DNA of 59,872 nucleotides from a virus. The notes under the pieces are model-generated. The model ran no database searches. It saw nothing but the letters and a program-made list of their open reading frames with translations, and was not told the origin of the DNA. The DNA lies in IMG/VR virus record IMGVR_UViG_3300024231_000697, positions 1 to 59,872 of that record; one strand, given 5' to 3'. Below, piece by piece: positions 48,504 through 57,535 of the stretch; position 1 is the first letter of the stretch; each line of letters begins with the position of its first letter. A program made the translations under genes and the position numbers.

Positions 48504-49551
48504 CAAATAATTCCGGGCATTCTTGCTTCATATCTGTTCCATATATTTTATCTAATGCTGACATATAGTCAACTAATTTTTTAAAGTTTTCTTCTTTATA
48601 TACAACGTCAGTTGATATATTTAACTTTTCTCTTACACTAGGATGTAAACTACTGTAGTTCATAAACTCAGGTTCTTTTAGTTGCCAATCTGTAGTGTTA
48701 TGTATATCAAGTCCATGATTGTTTGCCCATTCCTCTGTTTCATAAAACACCGCAGCATTTAGAGTTTGTGGCAAATACGTTATGCATATTTCTATGTCTA
48801 AATCTCTTTTCTTAATATTATTTATAAAGTCCTCAATATTGCTCCATTTACTGTATGGACGTATATATTCATATCTACTCCCAATGCCATCAACACTTAT
48901 ATCAATTTGGACTTCTCTATATTTACTAAAAATTTCAAACCATTCATCATCTAAAGTAACTTGCCCGTTTGATATAAATTTTAATTCAGTTGAAGAACTT
49001 GCTCCTGATTCTATTGCGTACTTACATACCTCTTTTGTATGTTTTACTAAAAAAGGCTCCCCTCCAGTAAACTTTAAATACTTAACTTTGTCAAGATTAT
49101 TTTTAACTTCACTTAAAAATTTATTATGCCAGCTAAATGGACTAGTTAATGGCTTTATAGGATCCCAATGTTTTTCAAGATTTGCATCTTTGTTAGCTTT
49201 TACTACTTTATCCCATGTACTACTAGATTTTGGAGTACACATTCTACAACTTAAATTACATGTGTTTGTAATTTTAAGATCAAATATAGTTTTTTCATCT
49301 CCAGGAACATGATATTTTGCTCTAGAGGTTCGTGGACTTGATCCATTATGAAGTTCATCTAGTCTACAGTACTCGCACTCTTTTGCCCATCCTGTTTCCA
49401 TTGTTTCTTTTAGTTCTGGAAAGCTATTTTTCCAATTAAACTCATCATAATCTTTATTACTATTGTCGCTCGGACGAATATAACAGCAAGGTCTTACAGT
49501 TCCTCCTGTTCCTATTGTAATCCCATTATCTAGGTAGGCACACTTAGGCAT
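48496..49551 (-). CDS. Radical SAM enzyme with N-terminal twitch-like domain (rSAM 8)
   Basis: 351 residues. Auxiliary cysteines C4, C22-C23 and C59-x2-C62; core C98-x3-C102-x2-C105 (TNTCNLSCRMC); KFTGGEPFLV. Closest relative is rSAM 9 just upstream (same MPxC start and CC spacing), suggesting tandem duplication. SD TAGGAG and a late-promoter octamer lie in the 27-base gap in front of it. Confidence 0.9.
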   Translation of the reverse strand: MPKCAYLDNGITIGTGGTVRPCCYIRPSDNSNKDYDEFNWKNSFPELKETMETGWAKECEYCRLDELHNGSSPRTSRAKYHVPGDEKTIFDLKITNTCNLSCRMCTPKSSSTWDKVVKANKDANLEKHWDPIKPLTSPFSWHNKFLSEVKNNLDKVKYLKFTGGEPFLVKHTKEVCKYAIESGASSSTELKFISNGQVTLDDEWFEIFSKYREVQIDISVDGIGSRYEYIRPYSKWSNIEDFINNIKKRDLDIEICITYLPQTLNAAVFYETEEWANNHGLDIHNTTDWQLKEPEFMNYSSLHPSVREKLNISTDVVYKEENFKKLVDYMSALDKIYGTDMKQECPELFDE

Positions 49552-49575
49552 TTATAAATCTCCTATTCTTAAGAC

Positions 49576-49583
49576 TATTTATG
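49576..49583 (-). promoter_or_regulatory. T4-like late promoter (CATAAATA, minus strand)
   Basis: Octamer 24 bases before the rSAM 8 ATG, overlapping the 3' end of rSAM 9; starts a late sub-operon for rSAM 8, rSAM 7 and the 46712 gene. Confidence 0.6.
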
Positions 49584-50559
49584 TATCTAGAAACTTCTCG
49601 TAATTGGTATTATGTATACTATCAATGGTTTTTAGATGTTTTATTAATTGTGCGGCAAGTACTGGATTTTCAAGCACATTAGGACTCATGAATTCTGGAT
49701 CATAACATGTACCACATGACGACCAAAATATACCATGTTCAGCACACCAGTCAACAACTTCATGCACGTGATCTTTATTAAGTATCTGGTGTAAACTGTT
49801 AACCCTAACCTCCATATTTGTACCTATGGTTGCAGCATGTAATGCTAGTACATTTGTTTCAACTTCATTCCATTTAGCATTCTGTCTGATGTATTCATAT
49901 CGTTCGCCAATTGCATCCAAACTTATATTAAACGATACTTCACTAAAATGCTTTAATGTACTTAACTTATCTTCTAAATTTATGGTTCCGTTAGTGGTAA
50001 AATGTAGTTGTACATCTTTAGCAATATCGTTATCCACCATATACTGTACCATTTTCCAAACTTGTGGTATCATAAATGGTTCGCCACCAGTAAACTTAAC
50101 CACTTCTGCATATGCTAAATTTGGAAATACTATATCAAAATCACGATGCCATTTTTCTTTTGGTGCTTTGCCATATGCATCCATAAAGTCTTTGGGTAAA
50201 TTATTTTCTTTGGTAATTTTTTGCCAAGTACTACTGCTCCAACTGTCACACATTTTACAAGCAAGGTTGCAGGTATTGTTAATCTTTAAATCCCACCAAG
50301 CAATACCGTCACCGCAATCAGCTAGTTTTTTATTATAGTGGTCGCTCCAAGGTATACCGTCTTCTTCTTGTTTGAGTTTACATTCTATACAACCAGGAAG
50401 CCAGTCACCACTTGCACTTAGTTGTCCTAGTCTTTTGTGTTCTGATTTCCAATCATCATTAAATCTTAAAGGTTTTTCGTCACGATAATGACAACATGGG
50501 CGCACTATTCCATTAGGACCAATAGTTAGTCCATGATCAAACATTACGCAATATGGCAT
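49579..50559 (-). CDS. Radical SAM enzyme with N-terminal twitch-like domain (rSAM 9)
   Basis: 326 residues, the shortest. Auxiliary cysteines C4, C22-C23 and C57-x2-C60; core C97-x3-C101-x2-C104 (NNTCNLACKMC); KFTGGEPFMI. Tandem paralogue of rSAM 8. It overlaps the 2OG oxygenase gene by one base (stop/start), so it is translationally coupled to an Fe(II) enzyme. Confidence 0.9.
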   Translation of the reverse strand: MPYCVMFDHGLTIGPNGIVRPCCHYRDEKPLRFNDDWKSEHKRLGQLSASGDWLPGCIECKLKQEEDGIPWSDHYNKKLADCGDGIAWWDLKINNTCNLACKMCDSWSSSTWQKITKENNLPKDFMDAYGKAPKEKWHRDFDIVFPNLAYAEVVKFTGGEPFMIPQVWKMVQYMVDNDIAKDVQLHFTTNGTINLEDKLSTLKHFSEVSFNISLDAIGERYEYIRQNAKWNEVETNVLALHAATIGTNMEVRVNSLHQILNKDHVHEVVDWCAEHGIFWSSCGTCYDPEFMSPNVLENPVLAAQLIKHLKTIDSIHNTNYEKFLDT

Positions 50560-51320
50560 TAACAGTGCAATCCCATACTTTTGCCGTATCCGTATCTTGC
50601 TTTCTCTTTTAATAAGTCACTTTGGTCCCCATCAAATATCATGTGTATACGTGGTTCATCGCTGCGATTCCAAACTGCATGCTCGTATCCTGTGTTAATT
50701 TTAAATGCACTACCTGGTGTGTAAGGCAATTCGCCCCAACCACCCATCACTAGTTTACATCCGTCAGGATTGTTAACTGCTACATTAGTTGCACCAACTC
50801 CTGTAATTCTTGGCCTATCAGTATGTGGTGCTAGCCAACCGCCTGGCAATACTGCCATAAAGCGCACACGGGTAAATACGTCATATAGTTTACTATCCAT
50901 CATCCATTCTTTAGTACGTGGTGCAAATTTAGCTATGTCAGTCCAGTCACTTAAATCACGTTCTGCACTATCTGGTAAATTATAATCTTCTGGTACATTA
51001 GTATGTACACTACTCATACCATACATACATAAACTTAGCCAACCACTACTGTTTGGTCGATGCAATGTATAACAACTGGTGTACAATAAATGATTTGCTT
51101 CCTCAAAGATTTCTTCATGTGGCATGTCATCTATGCCTAAATCAATCCAAGGTAGTTTTGTTTTGTCTAATATTTCGTCTAGCTCGTCCTGTGCATCAGC
51201 CCATAAGTAGGCACTATCAACACCCTCAAACATAGGAGTAATATCTTCATTTGCTTCAAAAAACTCTTGAGTTTCTCTATTGGGTTCTTCCCAAGTAAGT
51301 TGTTTTCCTTCGTACCACAT
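50559..51320 (-). CDS. 2OG-Fe(II) oxygenase, Asp/Asn beta-hydroxylase-like
   Basis: 253 residues. The double-stranded beta-helix metal triad is visible as H166-x-D168 (VLPGGWLAPHTDRP) and H214 (GYEHAVWNRSDEPRIHMIF), with Arg224 as likely 2-oxoglutarate partner. The segment NVAVNNPDGCKLVM is typical of phage aspartyl/asparaginyl beta-hydroxylase relatives. It would hydroxylate a peptide, protein or small molecule. Located between a radical SAM gene and the paired unknown proteins. Confidence 0.82.
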   Translation of the reverse strand: MWYEGKQLTWEEPNRETQEFFEANEDITPMFEGVDSAYLWADAQDELDEILDKTKLPWIDLGIDDMPHEEIFEEANHLLYTSCYTLHRPNSSGWLSLCMYGMSSVHTNVPEDYNLPDSAERDLSDWTDIAKFAPRTKEWMMDSKLYDVFTRVRFMAVLPGGWLAPHTDRPRITGVGATNVAVNNPDGCKLVMGGWGELPYTPGSAFKINTGYEHAVWNRSDEPRIHMIFDGDQSDLLKEKARYGYGKSMGLHC

Positions 51321-52745
51321 TTATAATATTCCTGGTAATGATCTGATATTGTGATAACTGTGATAAAAACCATGCGGAGTATCGCCAGTTAAATATACAT
51401 CTTTATTGTTTATTAATAATTCGTTTACTAAGTTTAAAAAAGCAGCCTGTGCTTGAAACGCATGAGTATTTATATAGTTAATTTCATAAGACCATATATT
51501 ACTAATTTGTAAAAATACACGATTGTCTTTCCCTACTTCTTCTACTAGCGTATTCCAATTTTTAACAATGTCAATATTTAAAAATACATGTTCTAGATTT
51601 CTAATATGATTCCAGTGTTCTAACCATTGCTCTTGGCTATCATAGCTGTCTATAAACTCGCCAACTAAGTCTACATCGTAAATAATACAATCTTGTCTGT
51701 GGAAGCCATTGTCCATAATTGTATGTATGTTATCTTCAACAAACTTCTCAAAGTTGGTACCATCCCAGTTATTTAAAACAAACTTAGTCCATTCAGTTGC
51801 ATACCAACTAAAGTCACTCCAGATAACTTTCTTTAAATTATCTCCAGCATTTGTCATATGTCTAAATTGATGCAATCCACTACACGGCGCAATTATAACA
51901 TCAACTGGCAAATCTGTTTCTTCTGGTACATCTTCTGTGTTTGTTATATACATGACATGACTATCCATAACTTTGAATCCATACATTTCACGTTTGTCTT
52001 CAGGAACCTCGTCATAATAAAACTGTGTAAGAAATTCTTTATCCTGTTTATTCCAATCTACATCCAACATCCACATTTTGGTTTGCTCAATATCATCTTC
52101 TGGATAACAACAATATTTTTCATTTCTAATATCGTAAGATAAATTTCTTACAACACAATTATTAGCAAGTGATATTGCAATTAATGCGTCAAATTCATCT
52201 CCTGCAAAATCCAATCCACCTAATGTTTTTCCTGTAGGAGTTAAGTACATTGGAGTATATTCGTCATGAAAGTTTTCTTCACTTGGAATAAATCCAGGAT
52301 AAAAATCATTCCACTCGAATTCTGGATAGTCAATCTCTGCCCATTTTTTTAAATTTAATACCACGCATTGTTTGTGCCATTCTGGTGCTTGTGCGCTAAT
52401 AAGTCTGTCAATAATATGTCCCGCACAAAACCAATCGTCCCATGTAGATACTTCTTTGAGTAACTCATCATCAAATTCAGCAGTCATTGGCCAAGTACCA
52501 TCAAACCATAATACTGCCATTTCAAAATTCATATCTGCTAATTGTCGTAGTGTAGAATATCCATCATCTGTCCAACTAGTAGTGTTTACTACTGCGTGTT
52601 GTGTAGAGTTTGTTAGATTAATTGACATGCACTTTTTTAATTTACTAGCATACTCATGTTCATTTTTAATCTCATCTACTAATATTTCACCAAATATACA
52701 ATGTGCTATTTGATTTTTAGATCCAAGTTTGATGTATGTATTCAT
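51321..52745 (-). CDS. Unknown protein, paralogue of the 52742 gene
   Basis: 474 residues. Shared landmarks with its neighbour: an N-terminal VLWFDGTWP segment, a central G-x-I-x-D-R...N-x-x-x-W, a later VIWSDFSWYATEWTKFVL...WDG, and near the end IWSYEINY. The second half has a faint Rossmann-like strand pattern. No known family recognised. It overlaps the upstream copy by 4 bases and abuts the oxygenase gene, so it is likely a core part of the pathway (enzyme, scaffold or substrate carrier). Confidence 0.55.
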   Translation of the reverse strand: MNTYIKLGSKNQIAHCIFGEILVDEIKNEHEYASKLKKCMSINLTNSTQHAVVNTTSWTDDGYSTLRQLADMNFEMAVLWFDGTWPMTAEFDDELLKEVSTWDDWFCAGHIIDRLISAQAPEWHKQCVVLNLKKWAEIDYPEFEWNDFYPGFIPSEENFHDEYTPMYLTPTGKTLGGLDFAGDEFDALIAISLANNCVVRNLSYDIRNEKYCCYPEDDIEQTKMWMLDVDWNKQDKEFLTQFYYDEVPEDKREMYGFKVMDSHVMYITNTEDVPEETDLPVDVIIAPCSGLHQFRHMTNAGDNLKKVIWSDFSWYATEWTKFVLNNWDGTNFEKFVEDNIHTIMDNGFHRQDCIIYDVDLVGEFIDSYDSQEQWLEHWNHIRNLEHVFLNIDIVKNWNTLVEEVGKDNRVFLQISNIWSYEINYINTHAFQAQAAFLNLVNELLINNKDVYLTGDTPHGFYHSYHNIRSLPGIL

Positions 52746-54196
52746 TCTTCTAATCCTATAACTAGGTTATTAGTTGCACTGCCAATTACTCTGGCAGGAC
52801 ACATTAAATCAGCATCATTAACATCAGTACCAGCATACCAACTTTCATTATTAGTCTGTTGTATACGCTCTATCATATTCATAAAGCTACGCTCTAACAC
52901 AAACGGCTTGGCTAGTATTTTAGGAATAATATAACTGTAAATGTTACTAGCCCAGAAGAATGTTTTAACATCATGTAGTTTTACAAATAACTCATCTTGT
53001 CCATTGATTAAGTCTGCCTGTACTACTGTGTGATCACAAAAGCTAATTTGTGTCCAGAAGTCTTGCCAACTAGATTGCCCTCCAAATTGGTCTATTACAT
53101 TTGGCCATCTTTCAACAGTTAAGTCTAACAAATCTTTGTTAGCATCTGGATTACGTTCACACCATGCTTTTACCCAACCTGGATAGTCTTCACCATCCCA
53201 CATCTTAAGTGTTTCTCTTTTAAATTTTACACTATCTTCATCAAAGTCATACCAGACAAATCTAGTCATACCTGGGTTTACTCCATACTTGTATGCATAG
53301 TATAATAATTTAAATCCTGCTGTTGCTCCTACGTACTGATCAAACACTGTATCTTCAAGTAAACTACTTGTTGTAGGCGCACTGGGTTCAGTATTAATAA
53401 AGTAAATTGGACTACCAGGCAAGTTAATATTTTCCAATAATTTTTTACCTTGATAACTAACCTCTGTTGGATCATGAAACTCGCCACTTAGTCCTCGTTC
53501 AAGTTCATCTGTACCAAGCCAAGGTTTAATTAATGTTACACTATCCATTAAGTCATCACTAATGCCCCACACTCTCATATTACGTAGTAAACTGTATTGT
53601 ATCCAACTTGTAGCGAACGTATTCTGATGTATGTAATTTACTGCTTCTGCACGTTTCCACTTTCCGTTACTAGGGCTTAAACTATATGCACTATCTTCCC
53701 ATCTTTTAGTAACATCTGTTTCCATCCAATCAGGATGTCTTGCTGGTTCCCACAGTGGGCCTACTTGATGTTCCATCCAAGATGCTATGTTAATAATAAC
53801 AAAACTTCTACCAAGATAAGGATACATGTTTGGACGATCACTTATAATTTGACCGGATACCATCCAGTTTGGATCTTCAGCATTATATTTGTCAATCTCA
53901 TTCAATAGTTTGATATTAAAATCTTCACTTGCTGGCCAAGCACCATCAAACCAAACTACTGCATACTTATAGTCCATAGAATTCATTGCAATAATCCAAC
54001 TTGTATCAAACATGTTGTATAAATTTACAATACCGCCTCTAACATGATTATTGCATTCTACATTTTGAATTGTTTGCAATTTTTGTTTTAGTAGTGCGTG
54101 TTGGTTTAGTGCTGGATCTCTATCTAAAAAAGCATGAACTATAGGCCAGCTTTGTTCAGTATGATAGTAACTCCAGTTTTGTTGTCCTTGGATCAT
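52742..54196 (-). CDS. Unknown protein, paralogue of the 51321 gene
   Basis: 484 residues with the same landmarks in order: VVWFDGAWP, VSGQIISDRP, RFVWYDFDEDSVKFKRETLK...WDG, and NIYSYIIPK. Identity to the sister gene is low but the layout is the same, so duplication is ancient. It overlaps rSAM 10 and the sister by 4 bases each (ATGA type). Function unknown; a glycosyl- or methyltransferase-like fold is conceivable. Confidence 0.55.
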   Translation of the reverse strand: MIQGQQNWSYYHTEQSWPIVHAFLDRDPALNQHALLKQKLQTIQNVECNNHVRGGIVNLYNMFDTSWIIAMNSMDYKYAVVWFDGAWPASEDFNIKLLNEIDKYNAEDPNWMVSGQIISDRPNMYPYLGRSFVIINIASWMEHQVGPLWEPARHPDWMETDVTKRWEDSAYSLSPSNGKWKRAEAVNYIHQNTFATSWIQYSLLRNMRVWGISDDLMDSVTLIKPWLGTDELERGLSGEFHDPTEVSYQGKKLLENINLPGSPIYFINTEPSAPTTSSLLEDTVFDQYVGATAGFKLLYYAYKYGVNPGMTRFVWYDFDEDSVKFKRETLKMWDGEDYPGWVKAWCERNPDANKDLLDLTVERWPNVIDQFGGQSSWQDFWTQISFCDHTVVQADLINGQDELFVKLHDVKTFFWASNIYSYIIPKILAKPFVLERSFMNMIERIQQTNNESWYAGTDVNDADLMCPARVIGSATNNLVIGLEE

Positions 54197-55416
54197 TTAT
54201 TATTCTCTGCTACTATGTCCATTCCTTCTAAACTCATATTTAAATAAGTTTTTACCATGGACTTTAAGGTTGCTTCATTAGGATATCTATTTTCAATATC
54301 ACGAGTGTATTTACGCATACGTGCATATAGCATGTATACTGATGTATTGTTTTCCATGTAAGTTGCAAAGCGATCCATTTCAGGGTGACGCTTCTCTGCT
54401 GATCTTAAATGTGAAATAATACTATTTTTATAGTTGCCCTGCCATACTGCTGGACTTAAATAGTTTGGTGTTTGTAATATGTTTGCTGTAATAAATTTTA
54501 AGTCTACTGGAGACTCTTTCCAGAAGTCATAAAACTCAGGCATCTGGTATACATTATGAGCTTGTACTGTAATTCCTACTGCTAAGTCAATACCATCTAT
54601 TAATGATAATGCTAACATGTTCTCGTAAACTGTATCCCAATCGCCGTCTTGTCTAATGTAGTTATAAACTTCTCCAACGCCATCCATACTTACTTTGATA
54701 TTAACGTGTTTAAACTCACTCCATATTTTAACCAGATCGTACTTCTTAAACTTGATATAACTTAGGTTACTAGCATAGCGCAAACGTATACGCTTCTTGA
54801 TTTCTGTAGGTATACTGTCTAGTAAATCATAATGCTCTTTATTAATGATTGGCTCGCCACCAGTAAACTGTAGGGTATGTACATGATCCCAAAGCTCAGG
54901 CCACTCTGACAAGCTCTCAAATAGCGTTGTAGGGCGTAGTAAGCGTGTCTCGTATCCATCTTTTGTATACTTCTTTATAATATCTAAGTCCGCCACACGT
55001 TTGTATGAACTGTGTGTACTACACATAATGCACTTTAGGTTACAGAAGTTACTAACTTTTAGTTCAATCCAAATAGGAGGATTATCGACTGAGTAGTCAT
55101 CATTCACTTGAATAATATCAGCAAACTCTAACCAGTTGTCTTTTTCCCACTGTAACCTATTACTTACAATCCCGCTGTCCTCATTGTGCCAGCACACTTC
55201 ACAGCGTTCTGGTCTTTCTCCGTTTGCTAGGGATTTTCGTAATTCTTTATAATTTTCGTTGTTCCAAGTTTCAATAGCTGATTCGTTTGGATTGTTAAGA
55301 GGTATTTCTTGTGCCTCACAACACGGCACTAGATCGCCGCCTGCTGTACCATATATATGTACATAGGGTAGCATACAAAATGTATCGCTCTCTTTTAATT
55401 TATTTTTATCAATCAT
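54193..55416 (-). CDS. Radical SAM enzyme with N-terminal twitch-like domain (rSAM 10)
   Basis: 407 residues. Auxiliary cysteines C14, C32-C33 and C72-x2-C75; core C125-x3-C129-x2-C132 (SNFCNLKCIMC); QFTGGEPIIN. Four-base overlap with the 52742 gene and a 1-base gap to rSAM 11. Substrate unknown. Confidence 0.9.
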   Translation of the reverse strand: MIDKNKLKESDTFCMLPYVHIYGTAGGDLVPCCEAQEIPLNNPNESAIETWNNENYKELRKSLANGERPERCEVCWHNEDSGIVSNRLQWEKDNWLEFADIIQVNDDYSVDNPPIWIELKVSNFCNLKCIMCSTHSSYKRVADLDIIKKYTKDGYETRLLRPTTLFESLSEWPELWDHVHTLQFTGGEPIINKEHYDLLDSIPTEIKKRIRLRYASNLSYIKFKKYDLVKIWSEFKHVNIKVSMDGVGEVYNYIRQDGDWDTVYENMLALSLIDGIDLAVGITVQAHNVYQMPEFYDFWKESPVDLKFITANILQTPNYLSPAVWQGNYKNSIISHLRSAEKRHPEMDRFATYMENNTSVYMLYARMRKYTRDIENRYPNEATLKSMVKTYLNMSLEGMDIVAENNK

Positions 55417-55417
55417 G

Positions 55418-56602
55418 TCAATCCCAATTAATAGACGGTACGTCTAGCTCAACTAAGTCTTTAAACTTTCGCAATTCAGGCCAGCTAGTATCCAGTTGGT
55501 CTCTTATACGTAACACTTGTCTTATATCTTTCATATAATCTGTGCTATTGTCCTCTACTCCATTTGGTTTGCAAATACCATATAATAAGTCTCTTAGGGG
55601 TCGCATTTTACCTGGTTTAATTTGGTCACTAAATTGCATACGTATTGTAAACTCTAGTTTTTTCTTAAACCAATCTGGCCAATGTTGAATACTTAAATAA
55701 TGAGGCTCATAAACTGTTTGCAATATAACGTCAATATCTTTTACTATTTTTGCCCAATATACAAACTCAAACATGTAAGCTGCATTTACTACATTAACTG
55801 TAGTTGCAGTCTTTACAGTTACTTTGCCAGGATATTCTGACCTCATTGCAATCCATTTGTCAAGAGTAGCTTCAACTTGTTCCCATTTGCTAGGTGCTCT
55901 TAACGCATCATTAACACCACCATATGCATCAATACTTGCACTTATGGTAATGTGCTTAAACTGCAACAGTGCATTGTAGTCTGTTTTCTTAGGCCACCAT
56001 GTGCAATTGGTGAAAATTTCTATCTGTATGTTTGGTGCTAGTCCAGCGTCTGCCAATCTTACAACAAAGTTTAAGAATTGGCGATGTAAGAATGGCTCTC
56101 CACCTGTTACCTTAATATAACGTAAATCACGTAGCATGTCAACATTAATATCGTCCAAGTCTAATTCTTGTTTACTTTTTAACTTTTTGATAGTTTCTGC
56201 AGTTTCCATTTTTAATTTAATACTATCGTCGTCCCATGTATGACTAAAATCAGGTCCGCAACTCATACACTTTAAGTTACATAGTCTACCCACTGTAATT
56301 TCCAAATACTCTAGTTTGACGTCATCTGTAAAGTCACTAAAGAACTCATCAGCCTCAGTACGCATACTGCTACCTTTGGTTTCTTCATCTGCTTTACATT
56401 TAAAACAACCTGGATGCCATTCGTTACGCATCATAGTTTCACGTATATCTGCAAAACTTGCATCAAATGTATCCACATGTTGTCTATCTCCTTCCCCAAG
56501 GAACCTGTTGTGAAATCTACAACAAGGTGTGGCATCCACGCCATGCATTAGCATAGCACTTTTAAATGGATATGCACATGCGTTTTTGGGTAATTTACTC
56601 AA
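55418..56602 (-). CDS. Radical SAM enzyme with N-terminal twitch-like domain (rSAM 11)
   Basis: 394 residues if translation starts at TTG 56602, which overlaps the aminotransferase stop; an in-frame ATG at 56638 would add 12 residues. Auxiliary cysteines C9, C27-C28 and C66-x2-C69; core C108-x3-C112-x2-C115 (GRLCNLKCMSC); KVTGGEPFLH. It follows the PLP enzyme with an 8-base overlap, so the two are coupled. Confidence 0.88.
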   Translation of the reverse strand: MSKLPKNACAYPFKSAMLMHGVDATPCCRFHNRFLGEGDRQHVDTFDASFADIRETMMRNEWHPGCFKCKADEETKGSSMRTEADEFFSDFTDDVKLEYLEITVGRLCNLKCMSCGPDFSHTWDDDSIKLKMETAETIKKLKSKQELDLDDINVDMLRDLRYIKVTGGEPFLHRQFLNFVVRLADAGLAPNIQIEIFTNCTWWPKKTDYNALLQFKHITISASIDAYGGVNDALRAPSKWEQVEATLDKWIAMRSEYPGKVTVKTATTVNVVNAAYMFEFVYWAKIVKDIDVILQTVYEPHYLSIQHWPDWFKKKLEFTIRMQFSDQIKPGKMRPLRDLLYGICKPNGVEDNSTDYMKDIRQVLRIRDQLDTSWPELRKFKDLVELDVPSINWD

Positions 56603-57533
56603 GGAATTTGCCTTTGTTTTTATAACGCTTAACAGCATTACGGATATTAACACGATGGTATTTTTTATCTCTATTAAACATGCTCCATTCTTCTGTCATA
56701 GGAGCGGTAGCAATATGTACTGTGTTACTTGGTTCAAGTCCATAATGTTCACACACGGCATCATGTGCTTCTTTATATTTCTTTGGTACTGTGTCTGGAC
56801 TAAAGTGTTCAAACAAGAAGTTTGCAATCATAACATTTAAATGTATACCATGGTTCCATTCAGTTTGTACACTTAAACTACCTTCGTCAATACGACTAAA
56901 CACGATACCTGCACGCCAGTTACCACAGCTAAGTCCTTTGGTTGTACTAAATGCAGCCATTGTGATACATGGTTGATCTAAGTCAACTTCAATTCCATGA
57001 CATGTTCCAAACCAAGCAAGATCAACAAATACTGGTATTTCTAATTCGTTACACTTGCCAATAATTCTATCCCACTCATCATGCTTTCTACCAGTACCAC
57101 TAAATGGTAAACTAATAATTAATGCATCACCCTTTGCTAATGGAGTTTCTTCAACATAACGTTTGTGATGCCACTCGCCTTCAAGTAATACATCACGGTT
57201 ATAAGGATATTCTCCGCGGTACATACGCAAATTATATCCATTAGCCATACAATAATAATGCCACCAATCAAGTCCTTGTGTTGTTCCCAAACTTACAAAT
57301 TTATGTGGAAAACTTTCTAAGCCAGTAATACTATTCATTTTACTACTAGTAATCCATTTTGGATATACGTCTAAAAACTTAGTAGCCGCATCACTAATAC
57401 CTTCAATACTCATTTCTGGACCAAAGAATTCGCTTTCCAATTTATCATAAAATGGTTGGTTCCATATACTATTGCCGTGATTTGCAAAGTCTTCGTTTTT
57501 AATTACTTGATTCTTGGGTGGTTTTTTAGCCAT
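56595..57533 (-). CDS. PLP-dependent aminotransferase-like enzyme (fold type I)
   Basis: 312 residues, shorter than most of the family (roughly 360-430). Asp171 in VFVDLAWFGTCHG and the PLP lysine K199 in FSTTKGLSCGNWRAG fit fold-type-I aminotransferases; a normal R-x-G follows. The small-domain C-terminus is truncated relative to aspartate aminotransferase. It may transfer an amino group to a sugar or keto intermediate made by the radical SAM enzymes around it. Confidence 0.78.
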   Translation of the reverse strand: MAKKPPKNQVIKNEDFANHGNSIWNQPFYDKLESEFFGPEMSIEGISDAATKFLDVYPKWITSSKMNSITGLESFPHKFVSLGTTQGLDWWHYYCMANGYNLRMYRGEYPYNRDVLLEGEWHHKRYVEETPLAKGDALIISLPFSGTGRKHDEWDRIIGKCNELEIPVFVDLAWFGTCHGIEVDLDQPCITMAAFSTTKGLSCGNWRAGIVFSRIDEGSLSVQTEWNHGIHLNVMIANFLFEHFSPDTVPKKYKEAHDAVCEHYGLEPSNTVHIATAPMTEEWSMFNRDKKYHRVNIRNAVKRYKNKGKFLE

Positions 57534-57535
57534 TA

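Noticed and set aside
48826-48833. TATAAATA on the minus strand inside rSAM 8 as a late promoter
   Set aside because: It encodes an Ile-Asn run within a conserved gene, with no gene start nearby downstream; chance in AT-rich DNA is likely.
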